A program made the position numbers and the translations under genes. A DNA stretch of 64,000 nucleotides from Scybalousia_A sp052170555 (GTDB lineage Bacteria; Bacteroidota; Bacteroidia; Bacteroidales; P3): the NCBI GenBank assembly GCA_052170555.1, contig JBQNAI010000002.1:263103-327102 (forward strand), in the 5' to 3' direction. This document shows positions 18,006-26,348 of this stretch, in pieces. The notes below the pieces were generated by a model that was given only the letters and a program-made list of their open reading frames with translations, was not told where the DNA came from and did no database searches. Positions within the stretch are counted from its first letter, which is position 1; each line of letters starts with the position of its first letter.

Positions 18006-18542
18006 TTAATTATCAAGTTGGTATATGTCTGGTAAATTACGACCGACTCCATCTAAGTCAAAGCCATAACCAATGATAAATTCGTCTGATATTGATTTTC
18101 CTATGTATTTGACTTTATAATTGCCTTTAAATCTATTGGGTTTGAACATTAGACTACAAATTTCAAGACTTTTAGGATTTTTTCCCTTTATTCTATTCAA
18201 AAATTCGCTCATAGTTTTGCCTGTATCTATGATATCCTCAATAATTATTATGTCTTTGTTTTCTATACTTTCATTGAGACCTATCAATTGTTTGACCTCA
18301 CCTGAAAAATTTACGTTATTGTAGGAGGCGAATTTTATAAACGATATTTTATGTAAGCCTTTGATCTGCTTAAATAAATCTCCTGCAAACATAAATGCTC
18401 CATTCAAAACAACTATAAAAAGAATCTCTGAAACCTTTTCATAATCCTTATTAATCCTACACGCAAGACTTGTTGTAATTTGCTTAATTTCTTCTTGTGA
18501 TATATACTTAACAAAAACTTTATCTTGTATGGTTATATTCAT
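18006..18542 (-). CDS. hpt: Hypoxanthine phosphoribosyltransferase
   Basis: A 178-residue purine salvage enzyme of normal length. The PRPP-binding signature IIIIEDIIDTGKTMSEFL (about res 97-114) and the hood motif VVLNGAFMFAGDL (about res 44) are intact, as is the late SDEFIIGYGFDLDGVGRNLP stretch. It converts hypoxanthine (and guanine) plus PRPP to IMP/GMP in the cytoplasm. Its ATG overlaps the stop of the wbpE-like gene by four bases, so the two are co-translated despite unrelated pathways. Confidence 0.96.
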   Translation of the reverse strand: MNITIQDKVFVKYISQEEIKQITTSLACRINKDYEKVSEILFIVVLNGAFMFAGDLFKQIKGLHKISFIKFASYNNVNFSGEVKQLIGLNESIENKDIIIIEDIIDTGKTMSEFLNRIKGKNPKSLEICSLMFKPNRFKGNYKVKYIGKSISDEFIIGYGFDLDGVGRNLPDIYQLDN

Positions 18543-19681
18543 TTGATTTTTTTCTTAAAAAATTCTTTAATAGAATTTATTATATAATCTTGCTGTTCTT
18601 GTGAAAGTTCCGAATGCATGGGTAAAGAAAGTACCTCCTTAGATAATTTTGCAGAGACTTCCAAAACAGAATGAGTCCGTGCGATTGTTTTAAATGCTTC
18701 TTGTTCGTGGAGAGGAATAGGATAATATACCATTGTAGGAATATTTTTACTATTTAGATATTCTTTCAATTCATCACGTCTATTATCTAATATTTTCAAT
18801 GTATATTGATGGTACGTGTGAACAGAATATTTATTTTCGTAAGGAGTGACTATTCCATTTACATCTTTTAGATGTGAGGTATAATAATGTGCTGATTTTC
18901 TACGACAGTCTATATACTTATTTAGATATTTCAATTTTATATTAAGGATTGCAGCTTGCAAAGTATCCAACCTGGAATTGCAACCTATGATTGTATGATA
19001 ATATTTTTGTTTGCTACCGTGGTTAGTTATCATTTTTATTCTTTCAAATAGTCCCTCATCATTTGTAAATAATGCTCCCCCATCCCCAAAACAACCTAAA
19101 TTTTTACTAGGGAAGAAAGATGTGCAACCAATGTTGCCTATTGTTCCTAATTTTTTACGAGTTCCATTTGAAAAGATGTAATCCGAACCTAATGCTTGAG
19201 CAGTGTCCTCTATTACATAAAGATTGTACTTTCTAGCTAACTCCATTATTGCTTCCATTTCTGCAGCTTGACCAAATAAATGAACAGGAATAATTACTTT
19301 GGATTTGACTGTAATTGCAGATTCTATATTTTTAAGAGTTGAGACAAAAGAATTTTCATCAACATCTACCAATATAGGATGAAGCTTCAAAAGACCAATA
19401 ACTTCCGCAGAAGAAATAAAAGTGAAATCCGGACAAATAATTTCATCATTTGGTTTTAAATTTAAAGACATCAATGCTATTTGTAGAGCATCTGTACCAT
19501 TTGCACAAGGGATCGTATACCTTACATTTAGGTATTCTGATAAATTCTTAGCAAATGCTTGAACTTGGTTCCCATTTATGAAACTTGCAGACTCTATAAC
19601 ATTACTAATTGCACCATCAATTTCATTTTTTATATTCTTATATTGAGTTTGCAAGTCTACCATTTGTATTTTTTCCATCAT
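18539..19681 (-). CDS. wbpE: DegT/DnrJ/EryC1 aminotransferase, WbpE/PorR-like
   Basis: A sugar aminotransferase of about 380 residues with PLP fold type I. NGTDALQIALMSL near the N-terminus, ICPDFTFISSAEVI, VIEDTAQALGS and SFFPSKNLGCFGDGGALFT with the PLP-binding Lys. The family member WbpE converts UDP-3-keto-GlcNAcA to UDP-3-amino-GlcNAcA; its Porphyromonas homologue PorR is needed for A-LPS, the anchor for T9SS cargo. That substrate is inferred, supported by a WbpB-like gene at 30.8 kb. A longer frame begins with TTG at 19702, but that codon lies in the promoter -7 box, so I start at ATG 19681 (19678 is equally possible). Confidence 0.85.
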   Translation of the reverse strand: MMEKIQMVDLQTQYKNIKNEIDGAISNVIESASFINGNQVQAFAKNLSEYLNVRYTIPCANGTDALQIALMSLNLKPNDEIICPDFTFISSAEVIGLLKLHPILVDVDENSFVSTLKNIESAITVKSKVIIPVHLFGQAAEMEAIMELARKYNLYVIEDTAQALGSDYIFSNGTRKKLGTIGNIGCTSFFPSKNLGCFGDGGALFTNDEGLFERIKMITNHGSKQKYYHTIIGCNSRLDTLQAAILNIKLKYLNKYIDCRRKSAHYYTSHLKDVNGIVTPYENKYSVHTYHQYTLKILDNRRDELKEYLNSKNIPTMVYYPIPLHEQEAFKTIARTHSVLEVSAKLSKEVLSLPMHSELSQEQQDYIINSIKEFFKKKIK

Positions 19682-19699
19682 TTCTATGTATTGAGTTTG

Positions 19700-19707
19700 C
19701 AAAGTTA
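19700..19707 (-). promoter_or_regulatory. -7 box of the wbpE-hpt operon
   Basis: TAACTTTG on the minus strand, 19 bases before the chosen ATG at 19681. The -33 region is weak. It decides the start of the aminotransferase gene. Confidence 0.6.
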
Positions 19708-19783
19708 CAAATTATTTGACAAAAGAAAGTAAAGAACATCTCATATCCTTATCTGCTTGTCAAAACAAGAGGTTTAGATAAAG

Positions 19784-20971
19784 CTATTTATCTAAATATT
19801 TCAAAGATAGGAAAATTTCACTTTGCATAGCATAAAGTAGAGCATTTTCGTTGGGATTAAATTGGGAGGAATGAAGATTATAAATATTTTCTCCCTCAAT
19901 ATGAGTTCCTAATCTAAAATAACATGCAGGGATAATCTGACTAAAATAGGCGAAATCCTCGGCTGTCATTCTCATATCTGCATCTTGTATCATATCTTTT
20001 CCTAATAAATTTTCTAAATTTGTTTGAACAAAGGAGGTAAGTACCGGATTGTTGTAAACAAAAGGGTAACCGCTGTCAATAAATACGTCAGCAGTACATC
20101 CAAAAGCCATTGCCGTTTGTTGACTTATCTTCTTTATAAGAGCATGACACTGTTGTCGCCAATTTTCATCGAAAGTTCTAATGATACAGTCCATATTTAC
20201 CTCATTAGGTATTATATTTGTCCTTCCTTCTGCAATAAATCTTCCGATAGAAAAAGTTGTTGGCATGATTGGATTTGCATTGCGAGATACAATAGTTTGT
20301 AATGCAGTAACTACATGACAAGCAGCAACTATTGGATCTACATCTAAATGAGGAGTCGCCCCATGTCCTCCTTTGCCGATGATTTTTATGTAAACTTCAT
20401 CTGTGGATGCCATCATTTTACCTTCCCTAATGGCAATATGTCCACAAGGCAATTCAGGTGTACAATGAAAAGCAAGTATCGCTTCAGGTTTTATTCTATC
20501 AAATAGTCCTGCTTTTATCATGGAGATGGCACCACCGGGGTATTCTTCTTCACTTGGCTGGAATATGAACATAACCCGTCCCTCAAAATTATTTTTTAAT
20601 TCATTTAGTATTTTTATTGTGCCAAGTAAAGCAGACATGTGTAAATCATGTCCACAAGCATGCATAACACCTTTGTTGATACTCTTATATTCTAATGTTG
20701 TTTTCTCCTCTATAGGTAAAGCATCCATATCGGCACGTAACGCAATACAGCATTTTCGAGGATTGTTGCCTTCTATAAATCCATAAATACCATAACCATA
20801 TATATGATTGTCATATTCAATACCCCATTCTTTCAACTTATTGCAAATAAACTTTGAAGTTTCTTTCTCATGCTTGGATAATTCAGGGTATTTGTGTAAA
20901 TGCCTCCGATAAGTAACTATCTCATCAAAGTATTTATTGGAAAGCCTTTTGATTTCAGTTTTGTCAATCAT
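19784..20971 (-). CDS. M20-family amidohydrolase/peptidase
   Basis: A 395-residue metal-dependent amidohydrolase of the hippurate hydrolase/IAA-amino acid hydrolase type. Signatures: RRHLHKYPELS (about res 22), ALRADMDALPIEE (about 77), HACGHDLHMSALLG (about 103), FIFQPSEEEYPGG (about 133), GKGGHGATPHLDVDP and MTAEDFAYFSQIIP near the C-terminus. The metal-binding Cys/His/Glu pattern is complete. It cleaves N-acyl amino acid amides in the cytoplasm; the natural substrate is unknown. It stands alone between wbpE and tRNA genes on the minus strand. Confidence 0.93.
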   Translation of the reverse strand: MIDKTEIKRLSNKYFDEIVTYRRHLHKYPELSKHEKETSKFICNKLKEWGIEYDNHIYGYGIYGFIEGNNPRKCCIALRADMDALPIEEKTTLEYKSINKGVMHACGHDLHMSALLGTIKILNELKNNFEGRVMFIFQPSEEEYPGGAISMIKAGLFDRIKPEAILAFHCTPELPCGHIAIREGKMMASTDEVYIKIIGKGGHGATPHLDVDPIVAACHVVTALQTIVSRNANPIMPTTFSIGRFIAEGRTNIIPNEVNMDCIIRTFDENWRQQCHALIKKISQQTAMAFGCTADVFIDSGYPFVYNNPVLTSFVQTNLENLLGKDMIQDADMRMTAEDFAYFSQIIPACYFRLGTHIEGENIYNLHSSQFNPNENALLYAMQSEIFLSLKYLDK

Positions 20972-21043
20972 AGAGTTAAGATATTGACTATTATAGATAT
21001 ACCATCATTTTAAAATGATAAGGACTCAATATTCTTGCTTACG

Positions 21044-21116
<73 letters not shown>

Positions 21117-21127
21117 ACTAAAAAAAG

Positions 21128-21200
21128 TGTCCTTGCAGGGACTCGAACCCTGGACCCATTGATTAAGAGTCAATTGCTCTACCAACTGAGCTACAAAGAC
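21128..21200 (-). tRNA. tRNA-Lys (CTT)
   Basis: Minus-strand cloverleaf: acceptor GTCTTTG/CAAGGAC, anticodon stem ATTGA/TCAAT with loop CTCTTAA (CTT), T arm CAGGG-TTCGAGT-CCCTG. It lies 11 bases upstream of tRNA-Thr and is probably co-transcribed with it. Confidence 0.95.
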
Positions 21201-21224
21201 AGCATTTCTCCGAAATAGAGATTG

Positions 21225-21256
21225 CAAAATTACGAAGTTTTCTTATATTGACCAAA
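21225..21256 (-). promoter_or_regulatory. Promoter of tRNA-Lys/tRNA-Thr
   Basis: Minus strand: TTTG (21256-21253), a 20-base spacer and TAATTTTG (21232-21225), 25 bases before tRNA-Lys. Confidence 0.8.
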
Positions 21257-21298
21257 TATTTTTTTATAAAAAATTGTCATAAAATGTAATTAATTATT

Positions 21299-21328
21299 TT
21301 TGTGAGTTAATAAAAATGTTTAATTTTG
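21299..21328 (+). promoter_or_regulatory. Promoter of the small membrane protein/dnaG
   Basis: TTTG (21299-21302), an 18-base spacer and TAATTTTG (21321-21328), 31 bases before ATG 21360. Confidence 0.75.
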
Positions 21329-21359
21329 CAAACAGATTTCATTTTATTAAAGAATAGGG

Positions 21360-21563
21360 ATGGAAGAGTTGTTATTGATATTGGGAATTACAGTCAGTGT
21401 GATTGCTCTTTGTGGATTTTTTATGGGGATTAGGGTTTTTTTACAAAGAAATGGTAAGTTTTCCCATACTTGTGCATTTGATTGGGAAAAGGAGAAGTGT
21501 AAAAATTGCAATGGTAACTGTGAGTCCTGCACCGCCAATATAGGGGAAATTACTACAAGGTGA
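21360..21563 (+). CDS. Small membrane protein with a cysteine-rich tail
   Basis: A 67-residue protein: one N-terminal hydrophobic helix (LLLILGITVSVIALCGFFMGI), a short basic loop and a cytoplasmic or periplasmic tail with five cysteines (HTCAFDWEKEKCKNCNGNCESC). The CxxC-x3-CxxC-like spacing could bind a metal or form disulfides. I recall similar small Bacteroidota proteins but no named function. It has its own promoter and is 45 bases upstream of dnaG. Confidence 0.65.
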   Translation: MEELLLILGITVSVIALCGFFMGIRVFLQRNGKFSHTCAFDWEKEKCKNCNGNCESCTANIGEITTR

Positions 21564-21608
21564 GAGTAATTATTGTCTTTTTCCCTTTGTCTAAAAAGTT
21601 GTGCAATT

Positions 21609-23654
21609 ATGATTAGTAAAGAGGACATTGATAGAATTATGGATGCCGTTAGGGTAGAGGATGTTGTTGGAGATTTTTTAGAACTTAAAAGGCGTGGTGT
21701 CAACTATATTGCTTGCTGTCCTTTTCACGAAGAAAAGACTCCGTCTTTTAATGTTAACCCTTCTCGTGGTATTTTTAAATGTTTTGGTTGTGGGGAAGGA
21801 GGAGATAGCGTTAGATTTTTAATGAAATATCAGCACTATACATATCCTGAGGCTCTGCACTGGCTTGCAAATAAATACAATATAGAAATTAAAGAGGAAG
21901 AGTTCTCATTAGAAGAGTTACAATCTCGTGATGAAAAAGATAAATTGTATCATATTAATGAACTCGCTTGCCATTATTACCATGATAATTTATACAACTC
22001 GGAAGAAGGTCAAAGTATAGGTATGTCTTATTTCAGAGAAAGACAGATTACAAGAAAAACTATTGATACTTGGCAACTGGGTTATGCAAAACAACAAGGT
22101 AATGATTTTGTTCAGTACGCTTTAAAAGCTGGATATGATGAGGAATTGTTAATAAAAAGCGGTCTTTGTTTGAAAAGTGAAAAAGATGGTTCTTTTTACG
22201 ATAGGTTTCGTTCACGTGTTACTTTTCCTGTGTATAATATAGGAGGTAGAGTGTTAGGATTTTCTGCTCGTATCCTGAATAAAGATAAAACAAAGGCAAA
22301 ATATGTCAATAGTCCCGAAAGTCTTATATATGTAAAGGGTAGAACCCTATTCGGGTTGAATTTTGCGAAGAATGAAATCGCAAAACGTGATATTTGTTAT
22401 TTGGTTGAGGGTAATATAGATGCAATTATGATGAATCAGAATGAGGTTAAAAATGTTGTTGCCTCTTCGGGGACGGCGTTAACGGAGGAACAGATTCGCA
22501 TGATTAAACGCTATACCAATAATGTTACTGTTTTGTACGATGGCGATGCGGCTGGTATTCATGCTGCCATACGTGCCACCGATATGTTTTTAAAAGAAGG
22601 TATGCATATCTCCATAGTTTTATTCCCCGATGGAGACGACCCTGATAGTTTTGCACGTAGGCATACTCAAGACGAATTTAAACAGTTTCTAAATAATAAC
22701 GCTCAAAATTTTATTATATATAGAACTAATTTAGCATTAGATAAAGCAAAGGGAGATCCCATAAAAAAAGCTACATTGGTTAAAGATATTATTCATTCCA
22801 TATCTTTGATACCTGATTTGATAGAACGCTCCACTTATGTCCAACAATGTTCTACAATTTTGAATATGCGAGAGAATGTTTTGATGGATCAACTCAATAG
22901 AGAGATAATTCATAATGCATACCTTTCAAATAGACAGACTAAACGAGGGCAACAACAAAAATTTTCTGTAAATACTGAAAATAAAGAGGGACATCAATCA
23001 ATTGATGTCAAGCAAGGTTTTCACAATGTTCAACAAGAATTACCTGACAATTCACTTCATGAAAATGCTGAACAGATCTCGGTAACAGATATCCCCTCTA
23101 AAGAAGAGAATTTGGAAAGGAATTTGTTGAGAATTTTAGTTAATTATACTGGTATGCCGACTAACCAACCTGTATTAGTAAATAACCAATCTGAAATACG
23201 ACAATTTAATGCTGGTGAATATATTCTTTCTGACATTGTTGCAACGGAGATTGTTTTCAAACAACCTCTATACAAACAAATTATTGATAAATATATGGAA
23301 GAGTATCAACAGAATGGTCGTGTTTTATCTATTGGAGATATAATGAGAGAAAACGATGCTGTAGTTAATAATCTTTTAAGTACCTTATTGATGGAATCCT
23401 CCAAAGTTTGTATTTCGGAAAATTGGGTTAAATACGGAATGATTGTCCCTGATGTCAATTCTCAACAAGTGATAGATAATGATATTAAATATACAATACT
23501 TTCAGTGAAACTCCATAAACTTTCTGTTATGATGGAAGAAATCAAACTCCAAATGAAACAGACTCCAAATGAAGAAACTCTTATAGAAAGATTTTTTGCT
23601 CTTTTAAGTATCAGAAATAGTATTGCGAAGGAATTAAATCGTACGGTATTCTAA
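21609..23654 (+). CDS. dnaG: DNA primase DnaG
   Basis: A 681-residue replication primase. N-terminal CHC2 zinc finger (ACCPFHEEKTPSFNVNP...FKCFGCGEGG, about res 28-67). The TOPRIM catalytic core has CYLVEGNIDAIMM (about res 260) and VLYDGDAAGIHAA (about 305). The C-terminal region would bind DnaB helicase. It makes RNA primers at the replication fork. A longer TTG frame from 21573 is rejected in favour of ATG 21609 (MISKEDIDRIMDAV), which is where the family begins. Confidence 0.96.
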   Translation: MISKEDIDRIMDAVRVEDVVGDFLELKRRGVNYIACCPFHEEKTPSFNVNPSRGIFKCFGCGEGGDSVRFLMKYQHYTYPEALHWLANKYNIEIKEEEFSLEELQSRDEKDKLYHINELACHYYHDNLYNSEEGQSIGMSYFRERQITRKTIDTWQLGYAKQQGNDFVQYALKAGYDEELLIKSGLCLKSEKDGSFYDRFRSRVTFPVYNIGGRVLGFSARILNKDKTKAKYVNSPESLIYVKGRTLFGLNFAKNEIAKRDICYLVEGNIDAIMMNQNEVKNVVASSGTALTEEQIRMIKRYTNNVTVLYDGDAAGIHAAIRATDMFLKEGMHISIVLFPDGDDPDSFARRHTQDEFKQFLNNNAQNFIIYRTNLALDKAKGDPIKKATLVKDIIHSISLIPDLIERSTYVQQCSTILNMRENVLMDQLNREIIHNAYLSNRQTKRGQQQKFSVNTENKEGHQSIDVKQGFHNVQQELPDNSLHENAEQISVTDIPSKEENLERNLLRILVNYTGMPTNQPVLVNNQSEIRQFNAGEYILSDIVATEIVFKQPLYKQIIDKYMEEYQQNGRVLSIGDIMRENDAVVNNLLSTLLMESSKVCISENWVKYGMIVPDVNSQQVIDNDIKYTILSVKLHKLSVMMEEIKLQMKQTPNEETLIERFFALLSIRNSIAKELNRTVF

Positions 23655-23704
23655 CCTTTCTGTTATTTAATGCCTTTAATATTTTGAAATATTAAACAAT
23701 ATGT

Positions 23705-24724
23705 TTAGTATTTCAATATTTCTTTACTAACAAAATCAACGGTGATACCGGCCTGTTCAAACATTTCTTCACTTTCAGTACCACTATGGTATTTGTGTAG
23801 ACAGACTACACGTTTAATTCCGCAGTTTATAATCATCATTGCACAAGTTCTGCAAGGTGTCATTGTGCAATAAAGAGTTGCTCCCTCCAAAGCTATACCT
23901 TTTTTTGCAGCTTGACATATCGCATTCTGTTCTGCATGAACGGTCCTAACGCAGTGGGTACTTATATCTCCGTCCTCATTAATTGTTTTTTTTAATAGAT
24001 GTCCTATATCATCACAGTGTGGCAATCCTGTAGGCGAACCCACATATCCCGTAACCAATATTTGTCTATCCTTAACTATTACACATCCAGAACGTCCGCG
24101 ATTACAAGTTGCTCTTTTTGCGACTGTTTTTACAACTTCAAGGAAGTATTCGTCCCAACTAAGTCGTCTATTTATTGGTAGTCGGTCATAAATTTTTTCA
24201 ACTTGTTTACGTAAAAATTCAATATCTCTCCCATTATCCAGAACATAGTCTGCCATCTTCATCACTATTCTTAAATTTTGTTTGTTAGTATCCGAAGACT
24301 CCATCTCTCTTCTTTCATTATCTACGAAAGTATTGAAATCTACTTTATCGGTTTCACTGTCTCTTAGAATAATTCGTTTATACCTTAATTTTATATCTGC
24401 ATCTATACAAAGTAATATAAAATTGCAATTATTTCTTAGATATTCTACCTCTTTAACGTTGCGAATACTCTCAATAACACAATTTTTACCATCTTTGAGA
24501 GCGAGATTCAACAGACCCTTTGCTATAAAGTCTCCACCTTCTTCTTTTCTGATGGCATTAGCTACTTCTGTGAAAGAGTTTCTATTGGGTTCTAACCCAA
24601 TTGACTCCACTCTTTTACGTAAATAGTCGCGAGCGGAATAATGCACAAATCCCTTTTCCTTGAAGAAATTTACTACAGTACCTTTTCCTGCACCTAATGT
24701 ACCCGTTATTCCTATAACTAACAT
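23705..24724 (-). CDS. P-loop kinase-like domain fused to dCMP deaminase
   Basis: A 339-residue two-domain protein. Residues 1-185 form a dephospho-CoA-kinase/adenylate-kinase-like P-loop domain (GITGTLGAGKGTVVNFF, ESIRNVKEVEYL). Residues 190-339 form a cytidine/deoxycytidylate deaminase domain with the zinc motif HAEQNAICQAA and TPCRTCAMMI. The deaminase makes dUMP for dTMP synthesis. The same domain order occurs in AvcD-type anti-phage nucleotide deaminases, although those are larger. Here it overlaps purE by seven bases, which favours a housekeeping nucleotide role. Both active sites look intact. Confidence 0.85.
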   Translation of the reverse strand: MLVIGITGTLGAGKGTVVNFFKEKGFVHYSARDYLRKRVESIGLEPNRNSFTEVANAIRKEEGGDFIAKGLLNLALKDGKNCVIESIRNVKEVEYLRNNCNFILLCIDADIKLRYKRIILRDSETDKVDFNTFVDNERREMESSDTNKQNLRIVMKMADYVLDNGRDIEFLRKQVEKIYDRLPINRRLSWDEYFLEVVKTVAKRATCNRGRSGCVIVKDRQILVTGYVGSPTGLPHCDDIGHLLKKTINEDGDISTHCVRTVHAEQNAICQAAKKGIALEGATLYCTMTPCRTCAMMIINCGIKRVVCLHKYHSGTESEEMFEQAGITVDFVSKEILKY

Positions 24725-25224
24725 ACTCTATTTTTAAATTGTTTTGATTTCAATTCCTCATTAGCTTTTATTATTTTGTCTTTTAATGAATTTTTATACA
24801 ATTCCATTTTGTTTTTTATGGTTGAATCAGTTAAAGCTAAGATTTCCATTGCCAATACTGCAGCATTTACACTACCATTCAGTGCAACGGTTGCTACTGG
24901 TATGCCAGGAGGCATCTGAATCATGGAGAGGATAGAGTCCATACCCTCAAGACTACTTTTAATAGGAACTCCTATGACTGGTAATGTAGTTTCGGCGGCT
25001 ATAACTCCTGGTAAAGCGGCAGCCATACCTGCTCCTGCTATTATAACTTTAACTCCGCGACTTTGTGCTGACCGTGCAAATTGCATAACCTGTTCTGCGG
25101 TACGGTGTGCCGATAAAGCATTTATTTCAAAAGGAATGTCGTTTTGATCTAATAATGTGGCAGCTTTTTCCATTATCTCATAATCAGAAGTACTGCCCAT
25201 AATTATACTAACAAGAGGTGTCAT
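24718..25224 (-). CDS. purE: N5-carboxyaminoimidazole ribonucleotide mutase PurE
   Basis: A 168-residue class I PurE. Signatures: SIIMGSTSDYEIMEKA near the N-terminus, the active-site SAHRTAEQV, IIAGAGMAAALPGVIAAET and the loop PPGIPVATVALNGSVNAA. It rearranges N5-CAIR to CAIR in purine biosynthesis. Its last codons overlap the start of the deaminase fusion gene, so both are translated together. Confidence 0.96.
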   Translation of the reverse strand: MTPLVSIIMGSTSDYEIMEKAATLLDQNDIPFEINALSAHRTAEQVMQFARSAQSRGVKVIIAGAGMAAALPGVIAAETTLPVIGVPIKSSLEGMDSILSMIQMPPGIPVATVALNGSVNAAVLAMEILALTDSTIKNKMELYKNSLKDKIIKANEELKSKQFKNRVC

Positions 25225-25262
25225 ACTTTTATCAAAATTTAAAGTTAAAACATAATATGCTG

Positions 25263-25270
25263 CAAAATTA
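25263..25270 (-). promoter_or_regulatory. -7 box of the purE operon
   Basis: TAATTTTG on the minus strand, 39 bases before the purE ATG. The -33 (TTTA at about 19 bases) is weak. Confidence 0.55.
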
Positions 25271-25457
25271 CAAATACTTTTTGAATTGTTAAAAATAAAA
25301 TGCCATTAGAGAACACTAAAGTGAGAGATTAGTGAATTGTTTTCAAAAAAGGATTTTTTCTTTCTTGAAATTATTTTCTTTTTACGCTTTTTGATTTTAC
25401 GCTAATAAATTATAACAAAAAGAATCTTTTAAAATTCGCAGGGAAAGAGAAATTTTG

Positions 25458-25465
25458 TAATTTTG
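25458..25465 (+). promoter_or_regulatory. -7 box upstream of the GNAT gene
   Basis: TAATTTTG, 43 bases before the ATG at 25508. No convincing -33 element. Confidence 0.5.
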
Positions 25466-25507
25466 CTGTCAAAATAGATGTTTCTAAAATGCATATCTAC
25501 CAGAACA

Positions 25508-25999
25508 ATGTATCATATTAGACATTCAAACAAAGAAGATATTGATGCTATAATGCATATTCTTGATACGGCACGTTTGATTATGCGTTGTAATGGTAAT
25601 AATACTCAATGGATTAACGGATACCCAGATAAGGATACTATTGTGGAAGACATAAAAAATAGAAATCATTACATTGTTGATTACAATAATATATCTATTG
25701 CCGTATTTAGTTTTATGAAAGGACCTGATATTACTTACAATCGCATATTTGAAGGTAATTGGTTGGACAAAGATAATAATTATTTTGTAATTCATCGTGT
25801 GGGAAAGTTACCCCAATACACAAATGTGATGAATGAAATTCTCAATTATTGTTTTCAAATTACAAATAACATTAGAATGGATACTCATGAAAACAATCAT
25901 ATTATGCAAAAATTGTTAGAAAAATATGGTTTTACATATTGTGGAATCATACGTTTGCTTAATGGAGAAGAAAGACTTGCTTACCAAAGAAAATTGTAA
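25508..25999 (+). CDS. GNAT-family N-acetyltransferase
   Basis: A 163-residue protein (MYHIRHSNKEDIDAIMHIL...) with the GNAT layout: an N-terminal RHSNKEDIDAIMHIL strand-helix, a central beta sheet (FVIHRVGKLP), an acetyl-CoA region less typical than usual, and the closing DTHENNHIMQKLLEKYGFTYCGII motif. It would transfer an acetyl group from acetyl-CoA to an unknown amine. ATG 25508 is preferred to ATG 25478, because similarity to the family starts with YHIRHSNKED. It stands alone. Confidence 0.82.
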   Translation: MYHIRHSNKEDIDAIMHILDTARLIMRCNGNNTQWINGYPDKDTIVEDIKNRNHYIVDYNNISIAVFSFMKGPDITYNRIFEGNWLDKDNNYFVIHRVGKLPQYTNVMNEILNYCFQITNNIRMDTHENNHIMQKLLEKYGFTYCGIIRLLNGEERLAYQRKL

Positions 26000-26348
26000 T
26001 TATTCCATCTCAAAAATTATTTTTTTTACATTGGATATTTTCAATTTTGTATTCGTAAAAGAAAAATTTCTCTTGCGGTCATAGTTTTTTATGTTAAGAC
26101 ATAATTATTTTATATAAACTATCACAAAATTCATATCAGAATTTGTTGTAATAAGGATAAGTTAAAGAAATTTGTGTATTAATATTGTAATTTGTATGTT
26201 TTTTCCATTCACTTTAATGAAAAATTTTCCTTGTATTGAGAAAAAGATTTTCAAAAAAAGATTAATCAACCACTTTATTCTATCAGGATGAAAAAATAAT
26301 CTATTGAAAAGGAATTACTGTTCAATTAAGGTTGCACTTGATATTTTT
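26000..26348. other. Intergenic, no gene seen
   Basis: About 350 AT-rich bases between convergent genes. A single CACTTTAATGAAAAATTTTC word near 26212 resembles one unit of the 21-bp repeat family. No clear terminator hairpin was found. Confidence 0.4.

Noticed and set aside
24718..25224. purE and the deaminase fusion as an anti-phage island
   Set aside because: purE is a normal housekeeping enzyme and there is no mobile-element sign around it; only the fusion itself is worth a check.
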